Shown piece by piece: positions 10,903-23,558 of a DNA stretch of 64,000 nt (its first letter is position 1; each line of letters starts with the position of its first letter). The DNA comes from Megascapheus bottae (Eukaryota; Chordata; Mammalia; Rodentia; Geomyidae): NCBI GenBank assembly GCA_024803745.1, contig JANJXV010000099.1, forward strand, positions 1,984,001-2,048,000, read 5' to 3'. Below the pieces are notes generated by a model. The model was given only the letters and a program-made list of their open reading frames with translations. It did no database searches and was not told the DNA's origin. A program made the translations under genes and the position numbers.

Positions 10903-13900
10903 ATTGTGGGAACTAATAAATATCTCTCAATCCTAACTCTCAATATCAATGGACTTAACTCTCCAATTAAATGGCATAGGTTGTCTAGTTGGATCAAAAA
11001 GCAAGAGCCATCGTTCTGCTGACTTCAAGAGACACATCTTACCCAAAATCAATCATCTTTTGAAAGTGAGAGGTTGGAATAAACTCTATCAAGCTAACTG
11101 CCCCCATAAACAGGCTAGAGTTGCCATCCTCATATCAGATACAATAGACTTCAAACTAAAATTAGTAAGAAAAGACAAAGAAGGTTACTACATACTACTA
11201 AAGGGATCTTTCCTCCCGGAAGACATAACAATCCTAAATATTTACACGCCCAATCCCGGAGCTCCAAACTTCATCAAGCAAACTTTACTTACACTGAATC
11301 CATACATAGATCGAAATACAGTGATTGTTGGTGAGTTTAACACACCACTCTCACATATGGACAGATCAACAAGGCAAAAACTCAACAGATAAACCTTAGA
11401 ACTGAACAACTATATAGACCAACTAGATCTAACAGACATCTGCAGAATATTCCACCCAGTAACACCACAATATACGTTTTTCTCAGCAGCACATGGAACA
11501 TTTTCCAAAATAGACCACATCTTAGGCCATAAAGCAAACCTGGACAGATTCAGAAACACTGAAATTATTCCATGCACACTCTCAGACCATAAAGGCATCA
11601 AATTGGAGCTGAACACACATCTGCACCAAAGAAAACCCTGTAACTCATGGAGACTGAACCACACATTGTTGAATCAAAAACAATGGGTAATCGAAGAGAT
11701 CAGAACAGATATCCAACTGTTTATGAAATTTAACAATAAGGAGCACACAAATATCATCTCCTTAGGGACACAACAAAGGCAGTACTCAGAGGAAAATTTA
11801 TAGCGCGGAGTGCCTACAACAGCAAGTTGGAAAAATGGCAAACCAACTAGTTAATGTCTCACCTTAACCTCCTGTAAAAAGAGCAACAAACCAACCCTAA
11901 ACCCATTAGCAGAAAGCAAATTATTAAAATCAAAGCAGAATTAAATGATTTGGAATAAAAAAACTATAGAAAGAATCAACAAAACAAAGAGTTGGTTCTT
12001 GAAAGAATTAACAAAATTGACAAGCCCTTAGCAAATCTTACCAAAAAAAGAAGAGAGCATATCCAAATAAACAAAATCGCAGATGAAAATGGTAATATCA
12101 CGACAGAAATGACCAAGATCCAGAATATCATGAGGGAATACTTCTCAAACCTTTACGCCAACAAATTTGAGAATCTAGAAGAAATGGATGAATTCCTAGA
12201 CAATATTAACATACACACACTGAACCAAGAAGAGCTATCCCAACTCAACAGGCCTATTTCAAGCTCTGAAATAGAAATGGAAATTAGACAACTTCCACTT
12301 AAAAAGAGCCCAGGGCCAGATGGATTCACAGCTGAATTCTATAAGGTCTTCAAAGCAGAGCTCACACCAATACTCCTCAAGCTCTTCAACGAAATTGAAA
12401 ATGAAGGTTCTTTACTAAACTGATTCTGTGAAGCCAGCATATCTCTCACCCCAAACCAGACAGAGATTCATCAAAGAAAGAGATCTATAGACCCATTTCT
12501 TTGATGAACCTCGATGCAAAAATTCTCAACAAAATACTGGCCAACCGTCTACAACAACTCATCAAAAAAATGTACACTATGATCAAACTGGATTCATCAC
12601 AGGGAGGCAAAGCTGGTTCAACATACACAAATCAATTAATATAATTCAACACATCAACAGGAGCAGGGATAAAATCACATGATTGTCTCAATAGATGCGG
12701 AAAAGGCATTTGACAAGATCCAAAACCCCTTTATGTTAAAAGATGTGGAGAAACTAGGAATCCATGGAACATTTCTCAATGTAATAAAGGCTGTGTATGA
12801 GAAACCCACTGCTAGTATTATAGTTAATGGTGAAAATCTAAAGCCATTCCCTCTAAAATCAGGAACGAGACAAGGATGCCCACTCTCTCCACTCCTTTTT
12901 AACATAGTACTAGAATTCCTAGGCAGTGCAATAAGGCAAGAAGCAAGCATAAAGGGGATCCAAGTAGGGAAAGAGGAAATAAAACTATCCCTCTTTGCAG
13001 ATGACATGATTCTGTATTTAAAGAATCCTATAGACTCTACTCCCAAGCTCCTTGAGCTGATTCAAAGCTTTGGAAGGGTAGCAGGCCATAAAATCAACCC
13101 TCACAAATCAACTGCCTTACTTTACGCCAACACTGAGAGGAATGAGGCAATAATCAGGAAAGAAAATCCTTTCACAATAGCCTCAAAGAAAATAAAGTAC
13201 CTAGCAATTAGCTTAACTAAGAATGTAAAGGACCGTTTAGATGAAATCTTTAAAACCCTAAAAAAGGAAATTAAAGCAGAACTAAGGAAATGGAAAAACC
13301 TCCCATGCTCCTGGATTGGAAGAATCAACATTGTGAAAATGACAATCTTGCCAAGGGCTATCTACAAATTCAATGTAATACCCATCAACATCCCAATGTC
13401 ATTCTTTAAAGACATAGAAGAGGCAATTCAAAATTTCATATGGAATAATAAAAGACCCCGTATAGCAAAAAAACACTTCTTAGCAGAAAGAACAGCGCTG
13501 GAGGAATTTGAATTCCAAACTTAAGGCTCTATTACAGAGCTATAATTCTCAAAACAGCTTGGTACTGGCACAAGAACAGGCCTGAAGTCCAATGGAGTAG
13601 AACTGCGGACCCAGATATTAAACCACAGACCTATGGCCAACTAATCTTTGACCAGGGAGCCAAAAAAATAGAATGGAAGAAAGATAGCCTCTTCAACAAG
13701 TTGTGCTGGCAGAACTGGTTAAACACCTGCAGAAAACTAAAGTTGGATCCTTCTTTGTCCCCTTGCACTAGAATTAACTCCAAATGGATCAAAGACGTGG
13801 AGGTAAAAGCTGACACACTGAAAAGTTTACAGGAAGGAATAGGAGATACACTAGGCCTCCTTGGTACAGGTCGAAACTTTCTTAATAAGGACCAAGAATC

Positions 13901-14744
13901 ACAACAAATCAGAGAAAGGCTGGATAAGTGGGACTGCATTAAACTGCAGAGCTTTTGTATGGCAACGGATATAGCTAGTAAACTAATCAGGAAGCCTACA
14001 GAGTGGGAGAAGATCTTCACCACCCAAACAACGGAACAAGGCCTCATATCTAAAATATATCAACAACTCAAAAAATTGAATCACTCAAAAACTGACCTCC
14101 AAAGTAACACCCATCCCATTACAAAATGGGCCAAAGAATTAAAGAGAGTCTTCTCTGAAGAAGAAACAAAAATGGCCTATAGACACATGAAGAAATGCTC
14201 AACATCTCTGGTCATAAAAGAAATGCAAATCAAAACAAGTCTAAGATTCCACCTAACTCCAGTTAGAATGGCCAGGATCAGGAAAACGAATGACAACAGA
14301 TGCTGGAGGGGATGTGGTCAGGAGAGATCACTACTACACTGTTGGTGGGAGTGCAAACTCGATCAACCACTATGGAAAGCAGTGCGGCAGTGGCTCAAAA
14401 CGCTAAACATACAACTCCCCTATGACCCAGCAATTCCAGTACTTGGCATTTACCCAACAATCCAGAAACAAGGGCATACTAAACCCACTAGCACAACAAT
14501 GTTCATTGCAGCACTATTCACCATAGCAAAGATATGGAACCAACCCAGATGTCCCTCAGTTGATGAGTGGATCAACAAGTGGTGGTATTTGTACACAATG
14601 GAATTCTATGCTGCTGTCAGAAAGAATGACATCGCCCCATTTGTTAGGAAATGGAAAGACTTAGAACAAATCATATTAAGCGAAGTAAGCCAGACTCAAA
14701 GGAACTTAGGCTCAGTGGTTTCCCTCATTCGTCATAATCAGTAG
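10903..14744 (+). pseudogene. L1 ORF2, broken, copy II
   Basis: The ORF2 start codon is lost: where copy I has AAAAATGGTAGG, this copy has AAAATTGTGGG, a change shared with copy III. The shared TGA in the endonuclease is at 11020-11022, the GEFN Glu codon at 11333-11335, and a private TAA at 11390-11392. The RT part (12679-13524) holds FADD at 12994-13005 and ends at a frameshift in an A run near 13470. The C-terminal third then reads openly to TAG 14742-14744, including the Cys-His motif [19 protein letters not shown]. Confidence 0.93.
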
Positions 14745-17094
14745 AAACCTTGGGCTCTACTAGCAGAGATTGTCAATAGAGCAAAAGGCCATATATAAGG
14801 CCATATAATGTGAAGCTAATTGAAAGGACCTCCAGGATATTGACACAAAAGCCATATAATGAATGATTGTTGTCCTTAATGTACTATGTTGTCTCTCATC
14901 TCGCTTGCTGTCCCTTGGTTATCCCATATTGGTATAGTATCTCACTTTGTTATCTGATATATTGAATTTATTTGTATTTGGATATTTGAAATTTGATAGG
15001 GAAGGGGGGAAAACCAAGACGGGTGGGGGGTGTGGGGTTGGAGGGAAATGGGTACCAAGACATGTGAAAGGGTATCAATGTATGTGAATTAATGCACCTT
15101 CTATCTGGCAAATATCATCTAACCCTTTTACTAATTACAATAAAAAAATGAAAAAAAAGAAAGTTGTAGTGTGTGGGGAGGATGATGGGGTCAAATACAT
15201 TTCTTCTTAGAAATTTACCTCATCTGGTTGCCCTGGATTTTCCTGGCCTTCTTCTTAGAGAAAGTTCTGTTATACTGGATTTGTGGCTTGGCAATGATCT
15301 AGCATGTACATCTTCGAGTAAGACATCCACAACTTCCATGCCTGAGACTCGAGTTTCCTGACCTTTGGCAACAGCACAGCAACATCTTTCTTCCTCCTGA
15401 GCCACAGGCCAAGTGAGCTGGCTTGAGCTGGTTGTTAGTTACAGTGGCTTGGTTACCAGGGTTCCATATTCTGTTCCATTGTGAGGGAGGCAGGGTCACC
15501 TTTCAGGGCCCAATGACCAAAGATCCTTGCTCACAAAAGACCTCACCAAAGACAAACTGGAGGCTGTATCTCTCCTCCAGTCTCACAATATACGTGTGGA
15601 TGTGGTATACAGCACACCTTATTTGTCCAATCCCAATGCCTTAATCTAGGCCCAACTACCAGTCTGGTCTCAGGCTCAAGGAGCCTTTCTTAGGTAAGAT
15701 CCAAACTTAAGGGTCAATATTGCCCTCATCCTTTACAAAACATTTGCTTCACAGTGCCTTCTCTGCCTGCATTTTGCCCCTTGTCGAATTTTTTTTTGTT
15801 TTTTCTAGTCTTGGGACTTGACCTCAGAGTGTGAACATTGTTCTTGGGCTTTCTTTAGGCTTTAGCTGTCCCACCGAGCCACAGCACCACTTGCAGCATT
15901 TTCTATGTATGTGGTAATGAGGAATCAAACCTGAGGCTTACTGCTTGGTAGCCAAGGACTCTCCCACTAGGTCAAACACACAAGGCATCTTGCACATATT
16001 TTTGACGTCAATCTACTAGGATATTATTAGATTTCTGTATCCTAATCAATTTTTTCCTGATGATTAGCTTTGCTGTCATGTGTAAAAAATGCAAGAGGGA
16101 AAAACACAGAACAATTAGTGAAATTAAAAAAAAGCATTAGGCACAGTTAATATTCATTCTTTGTAGGAGAAAGGATATTTGGATATGATGATGATGATGA
16201 TGATGACTTTATAGTTACTATGTCAGGGTTGAGAGTTTGGCATAGTGGTAGAGTGCTTGCCTAGCATCCATGAAGATCTGGGTTTGATTGCTCAGTACCA
16301 CATAGATAGAAAATCTAGATGTGGCACTGTGGCTCAAGTGGCAGAGGGCTAGACTTGAGAAAACCCGAGGACAGTGCTCAGGCCCTGAATTCAAGCCCCA
16401 AGACTGGCAGAAAGATAAAAGAAAATAAAAATGCTTTTTACGAGCTAATTCACTCACAGCATTTGCTTCTGAAATCTTCGCTTCTGCATCTTGTGAAATA
16501 CCCCTTTCCCTCAACGTAGACAAGAAAAACAGATCCATCCCATGGTCCACTGTGAGGCCACTGGTTGGGCTAAGAGCTAGTCTTGCAGCAACACATAAGT
16601 TTTATTCTAATACTTTCCAAACTTTGTACTCAAATATGCTACCTACTTACCAACTCAGGTCAGTTATCCTTATGCTATAACTTTTCTTCATTACTACAAT
16701 ATTCTTACACTCCTACGTTAATCCTCTTGCACCTCCCCTGACCTCTCTCATTCTTTTTTTCTATCTCTGGACCTCTGCTCGTCTTTCAACCCTTATACTG
16801 CACGGATCTACACTTGATGGCTGTTGAGCAATATTGTATATGTAGGTGGTTAATTATTCTCTAGGCTCAGAGGGACTTAAAGACAATAGAGATTGGATTG
16901 AGAGGCTTATTGTTTTGGGTATAAATCGCTTATCAGTGGTTGTATTAGGCTGGTCTGTAAGTGCAGAAAAAGAACGAGTGATAATACCAATCAAAACTTG
17001 TGAACATCTAGTGTCTGCCAGCGACAGAGGTCTAGGTTGGTTATATCTGAAAAACTATAATCGTATTTAGTAGTAATCTTGCTCCCATTTTCAA

Positions 17095-18277
17095 ATGGGC
17101 AGAACAAGAAACTCAAGAAAAATGTCAAATCAAGAAACAACATCCCCCACCCAATGTAAACAGACAATGGAACAGTCACTGGCAAACCTAGAGGAGAGTC
17201 TTCCAATTGCTACACAAATGCAATTGATAAACATCATTAATGAAAAATGTGAAAATATAAAGAAAGAGATAATGGAGGAAGCCATACCTGAACAAGAGGA
17301 AAGCAAAAACAAGGTGATAAGTGAAAAAGAAGAAGCCATAAAGGAGGCCATAATAAAGGTTTTTCAAAGAAAGATGGATGAATTCAAAGAATCCACAAAT
17401 AAAAACGTGACCAAACTCCAGCAAATGTCCAAAGAAAATAAAGCTACTGAGCTAACCACTCAAAAGGAAATCAAGGAGATAAAGAAATCCATACATGATC
17501 TAAAACAAGGGATGCAAGGCATCAAAAGTGAGCAATTAGAAGCAAGGGAGATGAAAATAAAGTAGATAGTTTTGATAGCAGGTTAGACATTGCAGAGGAG
17601 AGAATTTCCGTGGCTGAAGATAATTTAGGTATTATAAAGAACAGAAAATGAGTCAATCCAAATCTAGGAAATATGAGAGAGCGCTTCAGGAGGTCCAAGA
17701 TACAATTAGGAAGCCTAATTTAAGGCTAGTTGGTACTGAGGAGGACGTGGAGAAAGAGGTCAATGGTATTGGAAATATACTTCAGGGAATCATCTCAGAG
17801 AATTTCCCAAATATCCAGAAGGGCAGGCCCATCTAGATATGAGAAGCTTTTAGAACCCCAAACAGACCTGACCAGAAAAGAACATCCCACCGCCACATTG
17901 TGATCCGAACTGGATCAATAGAAACGAAAGAAAAGATCCTAAAGGCAGCCAGGGAAAAGGGATCAGTAACCTATAAAGGCAAACCATTCAGAATAACCCC
18001 AGATGTCTCAGCAGAGACCATGCAAGCACGAAGTGACTGGAAGCATATATGTCATGCCCTTAAATCAAATAACTACCAACCAAGAATACTGTAGCCAGCT
18101 AAGCTCTCATTCATAACTGAGGGAACAATAAAAACATTCCATTCCAGGGAAAAGCTGCAACAATATGTCGAAACAAAACCAACACTACAGAGAATTCTCA
18201 AAGATGCTCTATACATAGAAAACCAAAATAAATGCAATATATGGAAAGAAATGGCACCTAAACAGCATACCGTCTAA
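17095..18277 (+). pseudogene. L1 ORF1, broken, copy III
   Basis: Carries the shared 4-nt deletion (near 17636) and the shared TAG (18092-18094). It adds two private lesions: a 1-nt loss in the A run near 17555, which ends the N-terminal frame at 17565, and TAG at 17834-17836 replacing a Gln codon in the RRM region. Confidence 0.9.
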
Positions 18278-18324
18278 GGACCACAAGAACTGTCAAGACA
18301 CAGGCCCTACTAAAAGCTTTTTAA

Positions 18325-18676
18325 AATTGTGGGAACTAATAAATATCTCTCAATCCTAACTCTCAATATCAATGGACTTAACTCTCCAATTAAATGGCAT
18401 AGGCTGTCTAGTTGGATCAAAATCAAGAGCCATCGTTCTGCTGTCTTCAAGAGACACATCTTACCCAAAAAAACAATCATCTTTTGAAAGTGAGAGGTTG
18501 GAATAAACTCTATCAAGCTAACTTCCCCCATAAACAGGCTGGAGTTGCCATCCTCATATCAGATACAATAGACTTCAAACTAAAATTAGTAAGAAAAGAC
18601 AAAGAAGGTTACTACATACTACTAAAGGGATCTATCCTCCAGGAAGACATAACGATCCTAAATATTTACACACCCT
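18325..18676 (+). pseudogene. L1 ORF2 N-terminal fragment, copy III
   Basis: Only the first part of the endonuclease remains. The start codon is lost as in copy II. The Cys codon that is TGA in copies I, II and VI is still TGT here (CCLQETHL readable), and the A run after TQK keeps its frame. A private 1-nt loss near 18420 breaks the frame upstream. Confidence 0.88.
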
Positions 18677-19110
18677 TTTGAAGATTCTCAAAAGATTGAA
18701 GATTCTGCCAGTGTAAGTTTGATTCCGGCATTGATATTAAATAATGCAATGAGTAGGGATTTATATTTGAAATATCACTGTTGACAAAATCTAACACACA
18801 TTTGCTTAGTATTTGCTTTTGATTTCCCAAGAAGTACAGTACAAGCTAACACTTGTGGCATATATCGACTGGGAGAAATGATTCAGAATATGTGACTCAT
18901 TTGAACAAGAGTCAGTGAAAGATACAGAAGCAGGATACCCATATTGTGATAATTTGTATCTTTTGCATATTTTGTGTTTGTTGTTAATTCCATTTGTAGT
19001 GTACATTTCTAGGTAAAAACTTTTTTCCAAACAATTTGTTATTTCAACCGTAAAAAAAGACATTTATATGCCTGATAAAATTCACAGAATCCAATTTTTT
19101 CCATCTTATT
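18677..19110. other. No recognisable feature
   Basis: AT-rich sequence directly right of the array breakpoint. It starts with a short imperfect duplication (GAAGATTCTCAAAAGATTGAAGATTCTGCC spread over about 30 bases). No coding potential, RNA gene or clear repeat was seen. Confidence 0.5.
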
Positions 19111-19116
19111 TTTTGT

Positions 19117-19365
19117 TTTTTGGGTTTTTTTTGGTGGGTCATAGATCTTGAACTCAGCCTGGGCACTATCCCTGAGCTCTTCAGCTCCAGGCTACCACCT
19201 TACCCTGGAGCCAAGCCCCACTTCCCATTTTCTAAAGGTAAATTGGAGATAAGTGTCTCAGGTCTTTTTGTGCCAGGATGGCTTAAAACCTTGATCCTCA
19301 GATCTCAGCCTCCTGAGTATCTAGGATTATAGAAGTGAGCCACCACCCCATCATGCTCAGCATTC
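19117..19365 (-). repeat. B1-ID composite SINE, antisense
   Basis: Reads in reverse as B1-like GTGGCTCACTTCTATAATCC then AGCCATCCTGGCACAAAAAG, followed by the ID-like half and AGGGATAGTGCCCAGG. The plus strand starts with a T-rich run, the reverse of the A-rich tail. Confidence 0.8.
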
Positions 19366-19655
19366 TGGGTTTTTTTTTAAACTCGGTTAAAGCACTGTCC
19401 TTCAGCTTTCCTCAAGCCTAGTGATCTTCTACTTGAGCCACTGCACTACTTCTGTTTTTTTCTGTGTATGTGGTACTGCGGAATTGAACCTTCGTCTTCA
19501 TACAAGCACTCTACAACTATGCCAAACTCCCAGCCCCTCCACATTAGTTTTTATGATAGATCTTTCCATGCATCCAGGATGGCTAGAAATCCTTCTTGAG
19601 TTTCCCAAGATCAGAGAGTATAGGTGTGTCCCATCCTGTGTGGCTACATAACCAT
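19366..19655 (-). repeat. ID-dimer SINE and decayed B1-like piece, antisense
   Basis: T-rich start, then the reverse of the ID-dimer pattern: ACTTGAGCCACTGCACTACT, GTATGTGGTACTGCGGAATT and CAAGCACTCTACAACTATGCC. From about 19560 a diverged antisense B1-like part follows (CCAGGATGGCTAGAAATCC). Confidence 0.7.
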
Positions 19656-20190
19656 TGTTTAGGGTACAGTTCTCTCTTCATTCTACCCATCTAGAGCAAT
19701 TTCCTTCTTCCATGTATAATCATTAAACATTCAGCTCCTGTTCCTCTCTACTCCATTCTCTGGAACCATCGTGCTTTTTGGCTCTAAGGGTTTGTTGATC
19801 CTTGGAAGCTCTGGAAGGGAAAACATACCCTAGCTCTTCCTTTATGACTGCTGTATTTTTAGTTTACTGTAATCAAGATTCATCTGTAAAATATAGTAAA
19901 ATGTTCTTCCTTTTCAATGCATTGTTTTGCATATTTCTATCTTTGGATTATTATTAATAGTTGTGAATGGATTCTCCACATATTTGTTCTAGTCTCTGCT
20001 TTCTCTTCCGTTAGGTACAAATCTACAAATAGAAGTGTTGGACCATATTTCTATGTAATTCTATATTTAGTACTTTTTTTTAGCACTCTCCACGCAACTT
20101 TTGATTGTTTTATATTCCTTGCAGAACTATTCCAAAGTTCTACTTCTTCTCACTACCTTCCCAGTAATAGTTAGACTTTGAAAGTTGTTT
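19656..20190. other. No recognisable feature
   Basis: Non-coding AT-rich sequence with short frames only. It may hide an old, diverged LINE-like stretch (a BAGGGAAAACATACC-like region with TTGTTGATCC), but no family can be assigned by eye. Confidence 0.35.
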
Positions 20191-20195
20191 TTTTG

Positions 20196-20240
20196 TATGC
20201 GTGTGTGTGTGTGTGTGTGTTTGTGTGTGTGTATGTGGAT
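20196..20240 (+). repeat. (TG)n microsatellite
   Basis: Nearly pure TG dinucleotide run interrupted by TTTG and TATG. Confidence 0.9.
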
Positions 20241-20399
20241 CTTTTTGTTTAAAACTATATTTATATTAATATACTTAAAGTAATGATTTCATTGTAATTT
20301 TAATTTTTCTCATGACTGTTAATATTGAACTTCTTTCTACATTTTGAACTACTATTTCTATATATTCTTTTTAGAAAATCCTCTCCAATCTCCAATTTT

Positions 20400-20560
20400 T
20401 TTCCCTTTTTTTTGTGGGGTAGTGGGGAAAGTCATGGGGCTTGGACCTTGAGCCGTGAGCTCTTTAATTTAAGGCTATTGTCCTACCCTGAGTATTGCCT
20501 CTCAGTTGTTCTGCTCACAGCTCCCTACCCCTCTTCCCATTATATACAGAACAAAGGTCA
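20400..20560 (-). repeat. Decayed SINE, antisense
   Basis: T-rich start, then GGGGCTTGGACCTTGAGCC, GTGAGCTCTTTAATTTAAGG and CCTACCCTGAGTATTG, a diverged reverse of the ID-like half of the local SINEs. Confidence 0.55.
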
Positions 20561-20631
20561 TCCTCAGTCTTTTTGAAAAAGTAAAACATACAGTAAATTT
20601 GTAGTATAAAACAGCAAGAAATAAATTTCTT

Positions 20632-20886
20632 GCCAGGTGCAGTGAATTCTACCTGTAATCCTAGCTACTCAGATATCAGGCTGATATCTAAAGATTTGGT
20701 TCAAAGGCAGCCTGGGCATTAGAAAGTCTATGAGACTCTCATCTACAGTTAACGACTAGAATATGGGAAATGGCACTGTGGCTTCATCGGTAGGGTGATA
20801 GCCTTGAGTTGAAGAGCTAAGGAACAGTGCCCAGGCCCAGAGTTCAAGCCTTACAAATCCCCCAGCCAAAAAAAAGAAAAAAAAAG
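20632..20886 (+). repeat. B1-ID composite SINE
   Basis: B1-like CCTGTAATCCTAGCTACTCA and CAGCCTGGGCATTAGAAAG, then the ID-like part GTGGCTTCATCGGTAGGGTG, CCTTGAGTTGAAGAGC and CCCAGAGTTCAAGCC, ending in AAAAAAAAGAAAAAAAAAG. Confidence 0.85.
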
Positions 20887-21127
20887 TTTCTTCCCCAAGT
20901 GATTATTATGCCAGACATAGAACATTAACATTCTGGGTGTACTTCATAGTATTATTACTTGATACCCTAAGATTTTGCAATATTCTCAGAGTACCAGCAT
21001 ATGTCATCATATAATGTAGTTCCTTTTCAATGGAATAATTCCATTTATAACCTAAATCTACTCCCTCGACTTATTTTTGTCGATACCACAATTGCTCTCC
21101 CATGATATGCCACAAGCCATTAAACAT

Positions 21128-21325
21128 TTTATGGTGGGTAATTGGAAAGGAGTGTCATGGAATTTTGTGCCAGGCTGGCTTTGAACCATGGTCCTCAGAT
21201 CTCAGTCTCCTGAGTAGCTAGGATGACAGGCGTGAGCCACCAACACCTGGCTTGCCTTTTTATTTTTTGTGGATCTTGGGACTTGAAGTCTGGGCCTAGG
21301 CACCATCCCTAAGCTTTTCAGGTCA
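21128..21325 (-). repeat. B1-ID SINE fragments, antisense
   Basis: Reverse B1 pattern GTGCCAGGCTGGCTTTGAAC, CTCAGTCTCCTGAGTAGCTA and GGCGTGAGCCACC, then a second partial antisense SINE from the T-rich run at about 21258 ending at AAGCTTTTCAGG. They lie about 120 bases upstream of the KRAB-A exon. Confidence 0.75.
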
Positions 21326-21422
21326 ATATTTCATGTAAGTCTAAAGATTTAAGTAAAGGAATACAATTCCAACAAAAAAAGAATAAAATTCCAGACATGG
21401 TGTGTTTATAACTCAGTGCTAA

Positions 21423-21662
<240 letters not shown>

Positions 21663-21910
21663 TAAATGAAAGATTCCAGGCCCTGAGAAGTATCATTACT
21701 TTCTAAAGAAAACCTAAGGTAATTTTGTACTCATTCTTCAGGATACCTTCAGGATACTTTGACAACAGTTCTAAATTATGTTTCCTCTAATGGAGACGAC
21801 ATTCCAAACTTACACAGTAATTGTAAGTGGATAAACCATCCAGAATAGAATATATATCATTATTGGAAATAGGATCTACAAATCACTAAACAGTGAGTTT
21901 ATAATGGAAA

Positions 21911-22165
21911 CCTGGCACTAGGTGCAATGTTTCATGCCTGTAATCTTAAAATATTCAGGAGGAAGAAATCTAAGAATTCTAATTTGAAGCCAGCAATGGC
22001 ATAAAAATTGCCATGAAACTCTATAACTCCAAGTAACCCCTCAAAAATGTTAGTGGAGTGTCAAGAGTTTGACTTTGTGGTTGAGTGCTTGCCTAGCATG
22101 CATGAAGACCTATGCATGTAAGTGGAGCTGGGACTCAAACTGGTATTTTTCTAGCCTTGAGCAAG
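21911..22165 (+). repeat. B1-like and ID-like SINE pieces in the KRAB intron
   Basis: A diverged B1-like part (ATGCCTGTAATCTTAAAATA, GAAGCCAGCAATGG) is followed by an ID-like piece with TTGAGTGCTTGCCTAGCATG. Confidence 0.6.
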
Positions 22166-22339
22166 ACAGCTAAGTTTATGCCATACAAAATGAATCCAGA
22201 GCTGGGGAAAAGTCAACCATGGAGCCAGTGAGAAATGTGAGAAAAGATTGAATAGATAACTTGTGAGTAGGATGTCTGCGAACTTAAAGCAATGATGACA
22301 CAGCATAAGCAATAATTCTCTACTGTTTCTAATTTACAG

Positions 22340-22429
22340 GGCCCTGTGTTCCCAAACCTGTATTAATTGACAAGCTAGAGCACTGTGCAGAACTCTGGAT
22401 AGGAAATTCCTCTGACAAGAATATCACAG
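22340..22429 (+). CDS. KRAB-B box exon
   Basis: 90 bp between acceptor CTAATTTACAG and donor GTGAGTG. Joined to KRAB-A it reads GPCVPKPVLIDKLEHCAELW, matching the KRAB-B pattern (the first aromatic of the usual G-Y/F-x motif is Pro here). The frame passes cleanly into the last exon, giving Asp at the junction. Introns are 763 and about 2042 bp and hold several SINEs. Confidence 0.88.
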
Positions 22430-22589
22430 GTGAGTGAATGCATCTTCATATTGATGTTGGAGCCTGAGCCCCATTGGTAAGTTCATGTTGTGATGTACTG
22501 AGCAATAATATTCTTAGTAACCCTAAATCCTGTGTGGAACCTATGGAATTCTTTGTGAATGAATCAAGAATCCTTTTCTTTTCCCAATC

Positions 22590-22748
22590 CTATTCTTGGT
22601 CTCAGGGCCTGAGCATGGTCCTTGGGTTTTCTCAAGGCTAGCTCTCTACTTCTTGAGTCATAGCACCACTTCTGGCTTTTTCTTTGTATGTAGTACCAAG
22701 GAACTGAACCAGGTCTTTGTGCATGCTAGCCCAAACCCCCGGCACCAA
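22590..22748 (-). repeat. ID-dimer SINE, antisense
   Basis: Reverse pattern: CAGGGCCTGAGCATGGTCC, TTGAGTCATAGCACCACTTC, then TATGTAGTACCAAGGAACTG and GTGCATGCTAGCCCAAAC. Confidence 0.8.
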
Positions 22749-22839
22749 GAATCATAGGGTGATATGATGAATTCTATGTGGCAGTAGAGTTAAAGTTAGA
22801 TTTCTCTGTAGAAATCACTGTGAAACAAAATAAAATGAG

Positions 22840-23072
22840 AAAGCCATGAGCCCGTGGCTCATGCCTGTAATCCTAGCTACTTAGGAGGCTGAGATCTGAG
22901 GATCAAGGTTCAAAGACTGACCTATCACAAAAACACCTGAGACTCTTCTCTCCAATGAACCAATAGAAAATGGGAAGTGGGGTTGTGTCTAAAGACATAG
23001 GGCAGTAGCCTTGAGCTGAAGAGCTCAGGAAGAACAGCCAGGTCTAGAATTCAAGTCCCATGACCGCAAAAC
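22840..23072 (+). repeat. B1-ID composite SINE
   Basis: GGCTCATGCCTGTAATCCTA, CTGAGATCTGAGGATCAAGG, a CTCCAATGAACCAATAG linker, GCCTTGAGCTGAAGAGCTCA and an end reading AGTCCCATGACCG. Its tail became the GAAA microsatellite that follows. Confidence 0.88.
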
Positions 23073-23073
<1 letters not shown>

Positions 23074-23136
<63 letters not shown>

Positions 23137-23171
23137 AGAAAGAGGGAAGAAAGAGGGAAGGAAGGAAAGGG

Positions 23172-23222
<51 letters not shown>

Positions 23223-23225
23223 AAT
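23074..23225 (+). repeat. (GAAA)n microsatellite
   Basis: Pure GAAA tetranucleotide tract with a GAAGAAAGAGGG interruption in the middle; it grew from the SINE tail. All-purine on the plus strand. Confidence 0.97.
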
Positions 23226-23367
23226 ATCATTCTTTCATTTCTTTAAAACTAAGACTATAAATGATTGAGCAAACAAGGAATAAGTCAGGGCATTATTCTC
23301 TGATAGGGATAATATCTTTATGCTGGTAGGAAGAGACTGGTATTCAAAACCAGACGTTTCCACCAGA

Positions 23368-23558
23368 AATTGACCCTAGTGGTAGAGTGCTTGCCTAGCA
23401 TGCACAAAGACACAGGTTTAATTCCTTATTACAACATACATAGAAAAAGCCAGAAGTAATGAATTCATTGGTAGGGTTCTAGTCTTGAGAAAACCCAAGG
23501 ACAGTGGTTAGGTCCTAAGTTCAAACCCAGGAATGCAAGGAAAAAAAAAACAACAAAG
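23368..23558 (+). repeat. ID-dimer SINE
   Basis: CTAGTGGTAGAGTGCTTGCC, linker ACATACATAGAAAAAGCC, second half with TTGAGAAAACCCAAGGACAG, and end CAAACCCAGGAATGCAAGG plus A run. Confidence 0.85.

Larger units (their letters stand above)
7739..15162 (+). mobile_element. Full-length L1 retrotransposon, copy II
   Basis: Second complete unit of 7424 bp with the same internal order as copy I and very few substitutions, including the two SINE-derived 5'UTR blocks. The GAT run (about 8762-8783) is shorter than in copy I. Its 3'UTR and tail (14745-15162) join directly to copy III. Its private lesions include TAA at 11390-11392 and a 1-nt loss near 12450. Confidence 0.95.
1..18676 (+). repeat. Head-to-tail L1 tandem array, left block
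   Basis: Direct reading shows the same roughly 7.4 kb sequence repeating in one orientation. The motif TGATTGTTGTCCTTAATG recurs at 1, 7440 and 14864, and the L1 5' end GTTGTAGTGTG recurs at 300, 7739 and 15163, giving periods of 7439 and 7424 bp. Each unit is one complete L1, from 5'UTR through ORF1 and ORF2 to an A-rich tail, and each tail abuts the next 5' end with no host DNA or target-site duplication between. The 299 bases before the first two junctions differ at about one position, so the duplication is recent or the copies are being homogenised. The block ends abruptly at about 18676 inside ORF2 of the third copy. A misassembly is possible but would not easily explain the distinct mutations seen in each copy. 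Confidence 0.93.
15163..18676 (+). mobile_element. L1 copy III, truncated inside ORF2
   Basis: Starts like the other units with GTTGTAGTGTG and carries the full 5'UTR, both SINE-derived blocks and ORF1. Homology stops at about 18676, just after TTTACACACCC in the ORF2 endonuclease, and unrelated sequence (TTTTGAAGATTCTC) follows with no A-rich tail. The missing part is the 3' portion, which is the opposite of the 5' truncation expected from target-primed reverse transcription, so this edge is a rearrangement or assembly breakpoint. Confidence 0.92.

Noticed and set aside
1..18676. Array as an endogenous retrovirus with LTRs
   Set aside because: No TG...CA repeat ends, primer-binding site, gag or protease. 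ORF1, the AP endonuclease and the A-rich tail are those of a LINE.
23060..23260. Lys/Glu/Arg repeat protein
   Set aside because: Translation of the (GAAA)n microsatellite.
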